DNA of 64,000 bases from Haladaptatus halobius (GCF_020618475.1 NZ_CP085337.1:186001-250000); one strand, 5' to 3'; numbered from the stretch's first letter, positions 46,076 to 54,324 are shown. Notes: a model not told the origin generated them from the letters alone. Numbers and translations are program-made.

Positions 46076-47280
46076 TGAGCGACAACACCCTATCGACGAC
46101 ACGACGAGGCGTTCTCCGAAGCGGTGTGGCTATCGCCGGAACCACGATGGTCGCTGGAATACCGGCCACTGCCGCCGATTCAAACGGCAAGTTGGTGTTT
46201 ACGTACGATGATGGCCCCGTCAAGGATTTTACCCATACGTATCAAAAAGCACACCGCAAGGGAGGTGTGCCCGGTTGTTCAGCCGTGCCGGCGGCCAGTG
46301 TCGGAAATAGCGATAATCTCAGCGCGAAACAACTTCGCACACTTGCGGACGAGGGCTGGGAGATCATGTCTCACTCCGTCCAGCACCGCTCGCTGGGCGA
46401 CATCGAGATCACGCGCGACATCAACCCGGATGATCAGAAGATCTACGTAGAGACAAACCACCACGGGAAGATTCCGGGCGATACGCTCGTCGTTAACGAT
46501 GGGTCTCGGTCGACGATTGTCACGGTGGCCGGGAAAGGCTCCGACGGACGAGGCGAATTCGTGGAACTTGAATCACCGATCGGGCAGGCGTTCACCGCCA
46601 GCGACGGCGTTACCGAACGCTACACGGACGACATACTCCGTACTGCACTCGGCGGGTCGAAAAAGCAACTCGAACAGTACGGGGTAACCGTCACGAACAT
46701 CGTCATGCCGTACGGAGGCTACGGGGAGCGAACCCAGGAACTCGCCGGCGAGTACTTTACCGCTGTTGCGAACGGCGGCCTCGCGATCGGCGGGCGAGCG
46801 CAGATTCACCGTGCTGGCGAGATACAGCTTCCTCACCTCTCGAGAGCGATGTTCCGTCGTGGGAAGATGACGAAAGCTGAACTCGGAACGTTCCTTGACA
46901 AGGTCGCCGCTGCCGACACGCTCGGCATTCTGGGCGGCCACAGCTGGTGGCAGGAACGGCTCCCCCCAGCACGAATTCGGATGGCGATACAGATGGCGAA
47001 AGACCGGAACATCGACATCGTCACGCTCCATGATGCACTTACCGACCTCAAGGTCACCGATTCATCGACATCGAGGACAACAACTACCAAGACGTCGCAG
47101 ACGAACACCGAGGGTGGGGCCCCCAAAACAACCCAGTCGAGTGAGAAGTTCCCGGCTGGTAAAAACAACGAGACAACTAACCGACCCACGACGGAAACAA
47201 ATCAACCTGGATTTGGCTCGTTAGCGGCACTCGTCAGTATCGGATGTGGAGTCGCTCTCAAGCGATATAGGAACAAGTGA
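46075..47280 (+). CDS. Secreted polysaccharide deacetylase with PGF-CTERM anchor
   Basis: A 401-residue protein from GTG, overlapping the preceding stop. It carries a Tat signal (TTRRGVLRSGVAIAGT), the NodB motif 1 FTYDDGP (Asp45-Asp46), motif 2 MSHSVQH (His100, His104) and a late motif GGHSWW. An insert at about 120-170 splits the barrel. A Thr/Ser-rich stalk (about 330-380) leads to a C-terminal PGF-CTERM signal (NQPGFGSLAALVSIGCGVAL and KRYRNK), the archaeosortase A target. It should therefore be lipid-anchored on the surface and modify cell-surface or extracellular polysaccharide. Confidence 0.88.
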   Translation: MSDNTLSTTRRGVLRSGVAIAGTTMVAGIPATAADSNGKLVFTYDDGPVKDFTHTYQKAHRKGGVPGCSAVPAASVGNSDNLSAKQLRTLADEGWEIMSHSVQHRSLGDIEITRDINPDDQKIYVETNHHGKIPGDTLVVNDGSRSTIVTVAGKGSDGRGEFVELESPIGQAFTASDGVTERYTDDILRTALGGSKKQLEQYGVTVTNIVMPYGGYGERTQELAGEYFTAVANGGLAIGGRAQIHRAGEIQLPHLSRAMFRRGKMTKAELGTFLDKVAAADTLGILGGHSWWQERLPPARIRMAIQMAKDRNIDIVTLHDALTDLKVTDSSTSRTTTTKTSQTNTEGGAPKTTQSSEKFPAGKNNETTNRPTTETNQPGFGSLAALVSIGCGVALKRYRNK

Positions 47281-47387
47281 ACTACCCCCCATCCTGCTAG
47301 GTTTTGTACCCCGACTCGTCAGCGCGTTATTCCTGGGATTTTCACTCGACGCATGGTGTCTGACAGTACTTCCTCATTAAATCGCAA

Positions 47388-47409
47388 ACGGAAGTGGAAT
47401 TACCTTAGT
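47388..47409 (+). repeat. Dispersed repeat, partial copy f
   Basis: The block acggaagtggaattacctt resembles the left part of the repeat family (gcggaagtgga...). The right part is absent. It lies in a 250-base gap without genes. Confidence 0.35.
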
Positions 47410-47531
47410 CGTCGCTCTCTGGGGAGTACGAAACTGCCTCTGAGTCAGCGTAGGCTATCTGCACCTGAGAAACCAAGAATTCAACGTCGGCTGTGAGAAT
47501 TTCTAGCATCCGAATCTATTTTTGGTCTGTG

Positions 47532-47960
47532 TTAGTCTCGACGTGCTCGCTGCTTCCATTCACGCTCTTGGTGTCGTTCAAAGACATGTCGGCAGTTCTC
47601 ACCGACTGTTGCATGGACCGTTTCTCCAAAGGCCACGAGATCAGTCATAAATGTCTCCTGGAAATTCTCAAGAATCTCGTAGGACCACCGGCCAGCGGTC
47701 ACGTCATCAGAATCGTTAGGTGCGACGACACCTCGTGGGAGGTACTCATCGCGAAGCGCATCCGCGAGATCTTGATGGTCGCACTCATGGAGGAGATCCT
47801 CTGCCGCTGCTAAGTGATTCATTGCTCTTCCTGTATTGTGATGAAACGCTACGAGGTGTCCGTGTGCTCGATGAAGCCGTTCGATGCCCAATTCGACTTC
47901 GTGGAGCGCCTCTCTTTCAGTTTCACTTATCTCCTCGATCTGTTGCTCCTTACCTGCCAT
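47532..47960 (-). CDS. Haloarchaeal hypothetical protein
   Basis: A 142-residue, mostly helical protein, MAGKEQQIEEISETEREALH, EVELGIERLHRAHGHLVAFH, LRDEYLPRGVVAPND and FERHQEREWKQRARRD. It has many His and Glu residues in helices (RLHRAHGHLVAFHHNTGRAM), as in four-helix bundles, but no named function. I recall close relatives in other haloarchaea. An ATG at 47975 would add MVTQY. It stands alone. Confidence 0.65.
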   Translation of the reverse strand: MAGKEQQIEEISETEREALHEVELGIERLHRAHGHLVAFHHNTGRAMNHLAAAEDLLHECDHQDLADALRDEYLPRGVVAPNDSDDVTAGRWSYEILENFQETFMTDLVAFGETVHATVGENCRHVFERHQEREWKQRARRD

Positions 47961-48137
47961 GTATTGTGTTACCATTCCTCCTACTATAGAGGTTCTGTTG
48001 CCAGCGCACGACCTATACAAACAGAACTTCCCCAAATCGATTTCTGAACGTGCCGTTCTGCGTCTCTGCGTGTTGTCGCTGGCACGAACACGCTCTCTAA
48101 TCGGATGAGACGGATTTTCTGCTCCATAACCTCATAC

Positions 48138-48181
48138 GCGGCAGTGGATACACCTCGAGGGTGCCGCTGTAATCGATGCGC
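48138..48181 (+). repeat. Dispersed repeat, copy c (longest)
   Basis: The complete form: gcggcagtggatacacctcg, then agggtgccgctgtaatcgat and gcgc. Its right half is identical to copy b and its left half resembles copy a at 35389. It has no microprotein before it. Confidence 0.65.
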
Positions 48182-48230
48182 CAATTCTCCCTTCCTCTCC
48201 CCATTCATAACTACACCACTCTCCTGCGAG

Positions 48231-48440
48231 TCACGAGAGTATTTGGTATTTGATGACGTAGTAAAACGGCCCGACTACGAGAGTGGCAATCAGTAGTGCT
48301 ATTGTGATAGCTAATAATAGAGGAAGGTCTATCTGGAAGAGGAAGTAAAAAGAAGCGACCAGTGCAGCGATGAGAACGATGGAACTGACGAGAAAGATGA
48401 CTGGTTGTGTTAATGCTTTTGTAGGTTCTTCCCGACTCAT
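48231..48440 (-). CDS. Small two-helix membrane protein
   Basis: A 69-residue protein, MSREEPTKALTQPVIFLVSS, IVLIAALVASFYFLFQIDLP and LLLAITIALLIATLVVGPFY, ending YVIKYQILS. Two membrane helices (about 14-35 and 39-62) are obvious. Similar small membrane proteins are common in haloarchaea but unnamed. It is located between dispersed repeat copies c and d. Confidence 0.65.
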   Translation of the reverse strand: MSREEPTKALTQPVIFLVSSIVLIAALVASFYFLFQIDLPLLLAITIALLIATLVVGPFYYVIKYQILS

Positions 48441-48681
48441 AATAATGCATCTGGCTCACAGGATAATAAACAGATATGGGGTCACTGTATCCACCGAGGA
48501 AAACAAGAATAGGTTAGTATGGAATACTAATGAGATATATGCGCTTCATCTGAGGCCACCTTGAACTCGCCCTCGAAGAAGTACGAAACCCGCCAGCGGA
48601 GACCAGGAGGAAGTAGCGTTTGTATTTTTCAACGTTCAGGCCACCAAAGAACTAATACGGCTCTCCATGTTTATTGGTAAC

Positions 48682-48792
48682 ATGGGTGCAAGCCAGTCAG
48701 CACTGTACATCCGAATATTTCTGTTGAGCCAATTACTTCTCTGGATCAGTCTCCTCCTACTCGCCTGGTGGATCGGAAGTCTTGTGCTCTAA
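48682..48792 (+). CDS. Single-helix membrane microprotein, copy 2
   Basis: A 36-residue protein, MGASQSALYIRIFLLSQLLL and WISLLLLAWWIGSLVL. It is the paralogue of the protein at 44234: same length, same xASQxxLYxR start, and the same MFIGN possible extension (ATG at 48667). One membrane helix covers most of it. It is followed 18 bases later by dispersed repeat copy d, just as copy 1 is followed by copy b. Confidence 0.6.
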   Translation: MGASQSALYIRIFLLSQLLLWISLLLLAWWIGSLVL

Positions 48793-48810
48793 GTCAGTTC
48801 GACCTTGTTT

Positions 48811-48847
48811 TCCTCACCTCCCGGGAATGCCGGCGTAATTGATGCGC
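48811..48847 (+). repeat. Dispersed repeat, copy d
   Basis: The block tcctcacctcccgggaatgc runs into cggcgtaattgatgcgc. The core differs from copies b and c at a few positions (gccggcgtaattgatgcgc). It lies directly behind microprotein copy 2. Confidence 0.6.
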
Positions 48848-48868
48848 GAATCGTTGGAGTAGTCTGTC

Positions 48869-49057
48869 TTAACCAACAAACGTGGTAGTTAACTCACCAG
48901 CGTTGGTTAAAGTTCTTACCAGCTTGAGGTTGAGATCTCTGAGTGCTTGTCGAAGTTGGTCAGGGTTGCGAACCGGCTGTTACTCTACTTGGGTCGCCGC
49001 CCTCGGGGAAACATATTTCGCCCGCTTGAACCATTCACCACACTCGATCTGTGCCAT
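48869..49057 (-). pseudogene. Small hypothetical gene with in-frame stop
   Basis: From the ATG at 49057 the frame reads MAQIECGEWFKRAKYVSPRA, ATQVE, then TAA (codon 26), QPVRNPDQLRQALRDLNLKL, VRTLTNAGELTTTFVG and stop. Without the TAA it is a 62-residue protein. A similar C-terminus (LTNTGGLITGFVG) is encoded on the minus strand at 44654-44702, behind the other microprotein, showing that the duplicated segment includes this gene. The family is not recognised. Confidence 0.45.
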
Positions 49058-49080
49058 CTAATTCGTGTCGTTGACATCCT

Positions 49081-49227
49081 TTAATCACCAGCCTGCTGCA
49101 TCTTTGTCTCAGCCTCACCGACAGGCGTCTCCCAAAAATCGATGTTACGGTCTATCGAGATGAGCGTCGCAAGTAACCCGAACAGATGGATCAGCGGCTG
49201 AACGCTTATATTCGCAGAAAGTATAGA
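49081..49227 (-). pseudogene. Membrane-protein C-terminal fragment
   Basis: An open frame without a start codon: SVQPLIHLFGLLATLISIDR and NIDFWETPVGEAETKMQQAGD after a hydrophobic start. It looks like the last 45 residues of a membrane protein. It lies between the small pseudogene and the promoter of the gene at 49235, leaving no room for the rest. Confidence 0.35.
49205..49214 (+). promoter_or_regulatory. TATA box for the 70-residue gene
   Basis: The sequence cttatattcg is centred about 26 bases before the ATG at 49235. This is leaderless geometry and supports that gene. Confidence 0.5.
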
Positions 49228-49234
49228 TCAAGAT

Positions 49235-49447
49235 ATGTTTCGTGGTCTCCTGACCCGGCTCACCGCCCGCTTCAAGGGCGATAGGGCTGCCGATGACGAA
49301 GAGACGGAAGATAGTCGATTCATCCCCTCAGTCCTTGATTCTTCCGTGCGGTACTCACACGGAGGAAGCAATTCTGAGGGGGATCGTGAGATAGCCCACA
49401 TCGAAGAAGAAGCTCAGCGGCTTTCAGAACACCAACGCAAGAAGTGA
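49235..49447 (+). CDS. Small hypothetical protein
   Basis: A 70-residue hydrophilic protein, MFRGLLTRLTARFKGDRAAD, SRFIPSVLDSSVRYSHGGSN and REIAHIEEEAQRLSEHQRKK. It has an amphipathic basic N-terminal helix, a conserved-looking FIPSVLDSSVRxxHGGS centre and a charged C-terminal helix. Similar small proteins occur in other haloarchaea as I recall, but function is unknown. The promoter spacing is good. Confidence 0.65.
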   Translation: MFRGLLTRLTARFKGDRAADDEETEDSRFIPSVLDSSVRYSHGGSNSEGDREIAHIEEEAQRLSEHQRKK

Positions 49448-49709
49448 AGAAGAATTCCTCTTGCTACCGGTAGAGTCTCCTTGTCTTGCAGGGTACGCCT
49501 GTCAGTAGACACTAGGTCGCTGACAGTGTGGTCGAAGTTGGTCGAATTTCACGTTTCTATGTAAGCACGCAACACGGATCAACGTCGCCCGTTCTATCCT
49601 GTAAACAGGGGGAGTGCTTCATTACAGGGGTAACTGCTCAGCTGAGTTTCCGGTTTACTTTTGCTCTGCTACGGAGAGCTATATCACGCTCACAACCGTT
49701 CTGAGAAAC

Positions 49710-50438
49710 ATGGCACGACAATTCGTTCTCGTCCCCGGAGCATGGCTCGGCGGCTGGTGCTGGAGGTATCTCACCCCGCTGCTCCGCGATGAGGGACATG
49801 ACGTATATACACCGACACTCACTGGACTTGGTGAACGAAAACACCTCATGCGGTCTGAGATTGGCCTAGAAACACACATCACGGACATTGTGAATGTGCT
49901 CGAATACAACGAGTTCACGGACGTTGTTCTCCTCGGGCATAGCTATGCAGGGCTTGTAGTGACGGGCGTGGCAGAACGAGTCCCAGAGCGGCTCGCACAC
50001 GTCGTTTATTTGGATGCACTGGTTCCGATGGATGACGAGCCGGTTTCGGCATCTGAGTTCTATCCACCGGACGAGTGGGACGCGATGGAAGCGGCGGCAA
50101 AAGACCATGCTGGCGGCTGGCCGTTCCCAGATGACCATCCGGGCTGGGTGGGTATTTCAGACGAGGACACACGGTGGATGCGGGAAAAAGCTGTCCCGCA
50201 TCCACTGAACACGTTCAAACAGCCGGTGAACGTCAGGAATCCGGCAGCAGCAGCGTTACCCACCAGCTACATCCTCTGCACCCAGAACGGGATGGACGAC
50301 TCCATCCTCGATACGATTCGGCAACTGTGTGAACAGCGGGAGTGGGAACTCCGCGAACTAGACACGGGTCACTGGCCAATGGTGTCGATGCCTCGGAAAC
50401 TGGCTCACCAGCTTCTTGAAGTCCCGTGTAAGGAGTAA
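49710..50438 (+). CDS. Alpha/beta-hydrolase (EstC/salicylate-esterase-like)
   Basis: A 242-residue alpha/beta hydrolase starting MARQFVLVPGAWLGGWCWRY. That opening, GLGERKHL, the nucleophile elbow GHSYAG in VVLLGHSYAGLVV and the late TGHWPMVSMPRKLAH (catalytic His) match the pheophytinase/hydroxynitrile-lyase/salicylate-esterase-like group. The catalytic Asp is probably in CTQNGMDDS. The frame is open to an ATG at 49614, but the family starts at 49710. The substrate is unknown. Confidence 0.88.
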   Translation: MARQFVLVPGAWLGGWCWRYLTPLLRDEGHDVYTPTLTGLGERKHLMRSEIGLETHITDIVNVLEYNEFTDVVLLGHSYAGLVVTGVAERVPERLAHVVYLDALVPMDDEPVSASEFYPPDEWDAMEAAAKDHAGGWPFPDDHPGWVGISDEDTRWMREKAVPHPLNTFKQPVNVRNPAAAALPTSYILCTQNGMDDSILDTIRQLCEQREWELRELDTGHWPMVSMPRKLAHQLLEVPCKE

Positions 50439-50736
50439 GCGGAATTCTACGCTGTAATCTATCGATTCTCGTCCGGCGCTCACTATCTTCACTCGTGCCG
50501 CATGGCCACACCGGGGAGGTGACGAGGGCTGGCAGAATAAACATGAACCGCGCCGCGACCACACCGATCACGCCAGCCCGCGCACCCGCTGCGAACTGGC
50601 GAATACACCACTGTCCGAATTGCACGATTTTATAGAAACGTGCAACCAAAAACACCGACAAGCCGCGAGACTACCAAAATCAGCCGATTCAGATTTCTGA
50701 GAGCGCCGTCCCTGATCTTTATATTACATAAATTTC
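50439..50736. other. Intergenic, nothing convincing
   Basis: About 300 bases. A minus-strand frame beginning at 50661 (MSVFLVARFYKIVQFGQWCI) is open and partly hydrophobic but continues far into the hydrolase gene on the other strand. I cannot support it as a gene. Confidence 0.3.
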
Positions 50737-51356
50737 ATGACTAACACGCAATAAGGACAGAACGGAACAAAGACGGGACCCATACTGTCTGGTTCAGTCG
50801 GGAGGAATATCGTGCGATCCCCCGCGCCGCCGACTCGTTCGAACACGAGATTGCCATTCGGTTGATGGGTGACTGTGACTTGCGCGTCACCGAAATTCTC
50901 GGCGTCACACCCTCGGACATCTCGCGCATGGACGATGGTCGCCATTACGAACTCGAAATCACGAATGGCAAAGACACGACCGGGAATTACGACGGTGGGA
51001 AGCAACGCGAGACGTGGTTGCCGGTCGAGGTTGAGGCGACGATCAATCGCTACGTTCGGGAGGCGGGTCTTGAGGACGATAACCCCCTGATTCAGCGGTC
51101 GAAACGTACCGTCCAGTACTGGGTTGAGAACGCTGCCGACCGCGCCGTCGAGGAGACAGGCAATGACGACTATCGGCGCGTCTCGACGCACGACTTGCGC
51201 CGCTGCTGGGCGAATCACCTCCTTGTCGAAGAGAACGTGTCACCGCGAATCATGATGGCGCTCGGTGGCTGGTTGAGCTATGACGCGATTGAGCCGTATC
51301 TCGCTGCGCCCATCGAAGCGAATATCATCGAGTCGATGAGCGCTGTTGAACTATGA
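50737..51356 (+). pseudogene. Tyrosine recombinase/integrase with frameshift at the start
   Basis: The catalytic domain is complete: CDLRVTEILGV (first Arg), ITNGKDTTGNYDGG (Lys), VSTHDLRRCWANHL (His-x2-Arg), ALGGWLSYDAIEPYL (Trp replacing the second His, then the nucleophile Tyr). The ATG at 50737 gives MTNTQ and a stop. The main frame continues from there as RTERNKDGTHTVWFSREEYR, two bases out of phase. Removing the extra two bases joins them to a 205-residue integrase of a short haloarchaeal type. If translation starts at the internal ATG 50862, the first Arg remains, so some activity cannot be excluded. Confidence 0.75.
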
Positions 51357-51396
51357 GCGGCCAATCAAGGGCCGAGAATCACTACTCCTGAATTCA

Positions 51397-51420
51397 ATAA
51401 GTGGAAGTAGAACACCCCCG
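51397..51420 (+). repeat. Dispersed repeat, partial copy e
   Basis: The block ataagtggaagtagaacacc followed by cccg resembles the left part of copy a (ataagcggaagtggacaccc). The right part is absent. It lies 40 bases after the integrase stop. Confidence 0.35.
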
Positions 51421-51539
51421 TTACCACCGAATTAATCTGTGCGCAGTTTGTGGTGCATATCTCTCAGAGGGTGTTGGATTCGAAGATTCACTGCTGCCGA
51501 CACACTTTCCGATTACAAACGCGTACATCTTGTCTAACG

Positions 51540-51836
51540 ATGGGCCTCCTCACCCCCTGCTCTACGGCGTCGGTACGGTTCTTCCGCTCATGGCCGGTGC
51601 CGCAATCGGCTCCCTCCGGCGACCGCCACAGATGGTCATCGCTGCGGCCCCCGCATTCGCGAGCGGTTCTCTCATCATTGGTTTGGCGTTTGAGTTGTTG
51701 GAGCCAGCGTTCTGAACCGCAGGTTTCGGGTTCACCACGGCGAGCCTCCTCGTCGGAACCGGATTCTACGTCGATCGCCGTGAACGAAGGGAATCGTGGG
51801 TTGCGGCAAGATGTGATGACCATCGGCCGCTCCTGA
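51540..51836 (+). pseudogene. Small membrane protein (ZIP-like segment), frameshifted
   Basis: From the ATG at 51540 the frame gives MGLLTP. Restoring one C in the run ccccc near 51553 joins it to LLYGVGTVLPLMAGAAIGSL, IAAAPAFASGSLIIGLAFEL and LEPAF. A TGA (51713-51715) then interrupts, and TAGFGFTTASLLVGTGFYVD follows in the same frame. Three membrane helices are visible; the AFASGSLIxxLAFELxEPA helix resembles ZIP-type metal transporters. The family assignment is tentative, but the pseudogene state is clear. Confidence 0.55.
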
Positions 51837-51924
51837 ATAAGCAGTGTAACATTATGCAGAAGTAGATAAAACAGCGCGGTATCCCGTTGCATTGAAATTG
51901 CTACCAAAATCTGCTTCAGCAAAC

Positions 51925-51933
51925 CTTTATCAT
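51925..51933 (+). promoter_or_regulatory. TATA box of the superoxide dismutase gene
   Basis: The sequence ctttatcat is centred about 37 bases before the ATG at 51966. A transcript from there would have a leader of roughly ten bases. Confidence 0.45.
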
Positions 51934-51965
51934 GATCATTAGCTTTGCACCACAGGGATACACAG

Positions 51966-52592
51966 ATGAGTACCTACGAACTACCAGACTTACCGTACGA
52001 CTACGCTGCGCTCGAACCAGCGATCGACCAGCGCATCATGGAACTGCACCACGACAAGCACCATCAAGGCTACGTCGACGGTGCGAACGCCGCTCTCGAC
52101 ACGCTCGAACAAATGCGTGAGAACGGCGATTACGGCGACATCAAGGGCGTCGAGCGCAATCTCGCATTCAATCTTTCAGGGCACGTCAATCACACCGTCT
52201 TCTGGGAGAACATGTCCCCCGATGGCGGCGGTGAACCCGGGGGTGAACTTGCTGACGCGCTCGACGAACACTTCGGCGGCTTCGATCAGTTCAAATCCCA
52301 CTTCTCGGCGGCTGCTAAAGGTGTCGAGGGCTCCGGCTGGGGCTTCCTCGTCTACGACCACGTTGCCGACAAACCACTTGTGACCGTGGCTGAAAACCAC
52401 CAAAATCAAACGCCGCAAGGTGTGACGCCACTCCTAGTACTCGACGTCTGGGAGCATGCGTACTATCTCCAGTACGAGAACGGGCGTGGTGAGTACGTCG
52501 ACAGTTTCTGGGACGTCGTTAATTGGGACGACGTTGCCCAGCGCTACGACCAGGCGAAGAACGCGGACGTGCTCGGCCAGCACTCCCACTAA
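51966..52592 (+). CDS. sod: Superoxide dismutase (Mn/Fe)
   Basis: A 208-residue Mn/Fe superoxide dismutase. The four metal ligands are in place: His28 (ELHHDKHH), His76 (GHVNHTVFWENM), Asp160 and His164 (LDVWEHAYYLQY). The enzyme disproportionates superoxide in the cytoplasm. The start at MSTYELPDLPYDY follows the family; an ATG seven codons earlier is less likely. Haloarchaea often carry two copies; this one is intact among eroded genes. Confidence 0.95.
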   Translation: MSTYELPDLPYDYAALEPAIDQRIMELHHDKHHQGYVDGANAALDTLEQMRENGDYGDIKGVERNLAFNLSGHVNHTVFWENMSPDGGGEPGGELADALDEHFGGFDQFKSHFSAAAKGVEGSGWGFLVYDHVADKPLVTVAENHQNQTPQGVTPLLVLDVWEHAYYLQYENGRGEYVDSFWDVVNWDDVAQRYDQAKNADVLGQHSH

Positions 52593-52657
52593 CTCATACC
52601 GCCTCCAATTACTCCTACACGTTTGTTCCTCATTGCTTCCTCCTCGGCGAGTGCCGG

Positions 52658-53154
52658 CTATTGCTCGCCAACGTCAACCGGTACGTCGAAGTCGTGGAAG
52701 TGCTCGCTCTTTTCCTTAGTGAGGATATTGAGTGCTGCCGCAGCGCCATCGCCTGCGGAGATGATAGCTTGCCACTCCTCAGCCCGAACCATCGCACCCG
52801 TCGCATACGCATCCTCAACACTGGTCTCCATCGTCACACCCACGTCGACAACGTCCTTGTCAGTGGATATACACCCAAGTTCCTCGGCGAGGTCGCGCTT
52901 CGCGCCGGTCGCCAGGATGACATAGTCTGCCTCGTGTTCGTCTTCGTCGGTAGAGACGGTGAATCCATTGTCGCGGAGGTAGGCGAGATGACGGCCAGAG
53001 CTACAGCCGACTTCGAGGATCGCGGCATCCTCATCGCGTAATACTCAACCACAGTGGTGAGGGTCTCACTTACCTCGTTTGTCCCGATCTGGGCGTAGTA
53101 CGCGGGTGAATACTCTTCTGAGCGTTCGGCCCAGACGCGGTGATTATCAGCCTA
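52658..53154 (-). pseudogene. Chimeric remnant: SAM methyltransferase 5' part fused to thioredoxin reductase 3' part
   Basis: From 53154 the frame reads NHRVWAERSEEYSPAYYAQI and NEVSETLTTVVEYYA, shifts, then gives AILEVGCSSGRHLAYLRDNG, a class I methyltransferase start with motif I (LEVGCSSGRH). Directly after NGF the sequence becomes thioredoxin-reductase-like: TVSTDEDEHEADYVILATGA, ISTDKDVVDVGVTMETSVED, AISAGDGAAAALN (written IISAGDG here), and the end HFHDFDVPVDVGEQ. Neither half is functional. The junction at a shared Gly-Phe suggests an illegitimate recombination. Confidence 0.75.
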
Positions 53155-53234
53155 TCTGAGTGGCTACTTCGAGCTGCCCCGTGGATTAGCCGCTTTATCT
53201 GAATTGCAGACGCAAAACTTCAAAGAGGAAGGAG

Positions 53235-54074
53235 TCACCGTCCATCTGCTTCGTCGAAGGGGAGACGATACGGCCACCCCGGGAACTGCTTGGCATCAGC
53301 AGCGGTCGGGTCAGTATTCTGCGGCCAACACTCGATATAAAACACCTCTTCGTCGTGGTTTACATGGACGATTCCGTAGCCTTCACTCTTTAACTGCCGA
53401 TCGAACACATGTCGTGACCCGTGCTCATTCCCCGCCTTTCTGAACGGGAGTTTTGGATTCATTACCGCAAGCGCCCGGAATTTATTATTGTGACCATCTA
53501 CAAACTTCCCCGTGTTTGCATCCGCCCCTTCGGTTGTGCTATCCTTCTCAGGGACGAACCACCGTTGATACAGAGTGCTGCCTGCCGTGCCTGTAAACTG
53601 GACGACACCATCTGTATGGTCGTCAATGCCGTGGCGCACGAGTGACGGAAAGTGCTGATCGCCCGCCAGCATGAGCTCCCCAGCTTTCCGAAGTGACTTG
53701 AGGGCGCGGTCACGCGCCCTCGGGGGATACGCATTCGTATCGTATCCCCCGACTGGGTTCCTCCTTGACGTTGTCAGTACATCCGAGAAAATCGTCTGCG
53801 TCAAACAAATCTTGGGCAATTCACGGTCTTGATCCACCCACGACTCTAAAAATCGCTGCTGGCGCTCTCCCGGTAGCACTCGGTTATCGGGATCACGTTT
53901 CTTGTTTACCTTCGGCCTGTGTTTGAATGCCCGACTTTGGAGCAGCGCAAAACTCGTCCCGCCGTAGGTGAACGCGCCGTAATAGACCGAAATTCCGCGT
54001 TTGATCGGCGTCGGATCATATGGATCGGGAACTGCAGGTGGAGAACGGCCAGGCTCTGAATAATTCAACTTCAC
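53235..54074 (-). pseudogene. PhoD-like metallophosphatase, C-terminal part
   Basis: A 279-codon frame that matches only the second half of a large PhoD/alkaline-phosphatase-D-like protein: YYGAFTYGGTSFALLQSRAF, VNKKRDPDNRVLPGERQQRF, ESWVDQDRELPKICLTQTIF, AGELMLAGDQHFPSLVRHGI (metal-binding GDxH) and VQFTGTAGSTLYQRWF. The N-terminal half with the other metal ligands is absent upstream, where the sequence is non-coding. The frame itself is open and clean with an ATG at 54074, so the truncation may be young. Activity is not expected. Confidence 0.7.
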
Positions 54075-54183
54075 CGATTATCCATTAAGCAGATGGTAGA
54101 TCGATTACGAGCGGCCAGTACAAATTAATTGCATGAAGATGCAACTACAGTAATAAACCGATTCCTCGTTGGAATAGGAGACT

Positions 54184-54324
54184 ATGATGAAAGAAAAGAT
54201 CCTCTGCTGCACCGAATATCGATGGATAGTCAGTACCAAAGATAAGCCACCTGACGAGGTAAATCGGTGTGCTATCCAGCATTTTCGGGAAACAGGCCAT
54301 CAAATCAAAAGTCCTCGGTGGTAG
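54184..54324 (+). CDS. Small zinc-finger-like protein
   Basis: A 46-residue protein, MMKEKILCCTEYRWIVSTKD and KPPDEVNRCAIQHFRETGHQ, ending IKSPRW. The spacing Cys...His-x4-Gly-His resembles haloarchaeal small zinc-finger proteins in which CxxC is followed by HFxxTGH. Here the N-terminal pair is CC rather than CxxC, so metal binding may be lost. It is a small gene or a slightly degraded one. Confidence 0.45.
   Translation: MMKEKILCCTEYRWIVSTKDKPPDEVNRCAIQHFRETGHQIKSPRW

Noticed and set aside
48869-48912. Inverted repeat ttaaccaac...gttggttaa read as an operator or terminator
   Set aside because: The matching sequence at 44656-44700 is better explained as coding remains (LTNxGxLxTxFVG) of the duplicated small gene on the minus strand.
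50233-50661. 142-codon minus-strand frame starting MSVFLVARFYKIVQF
   Set aside because: Half of it is antisense to the intact alpha/beta hydrolase and its C-terminal part has no protein-like character.
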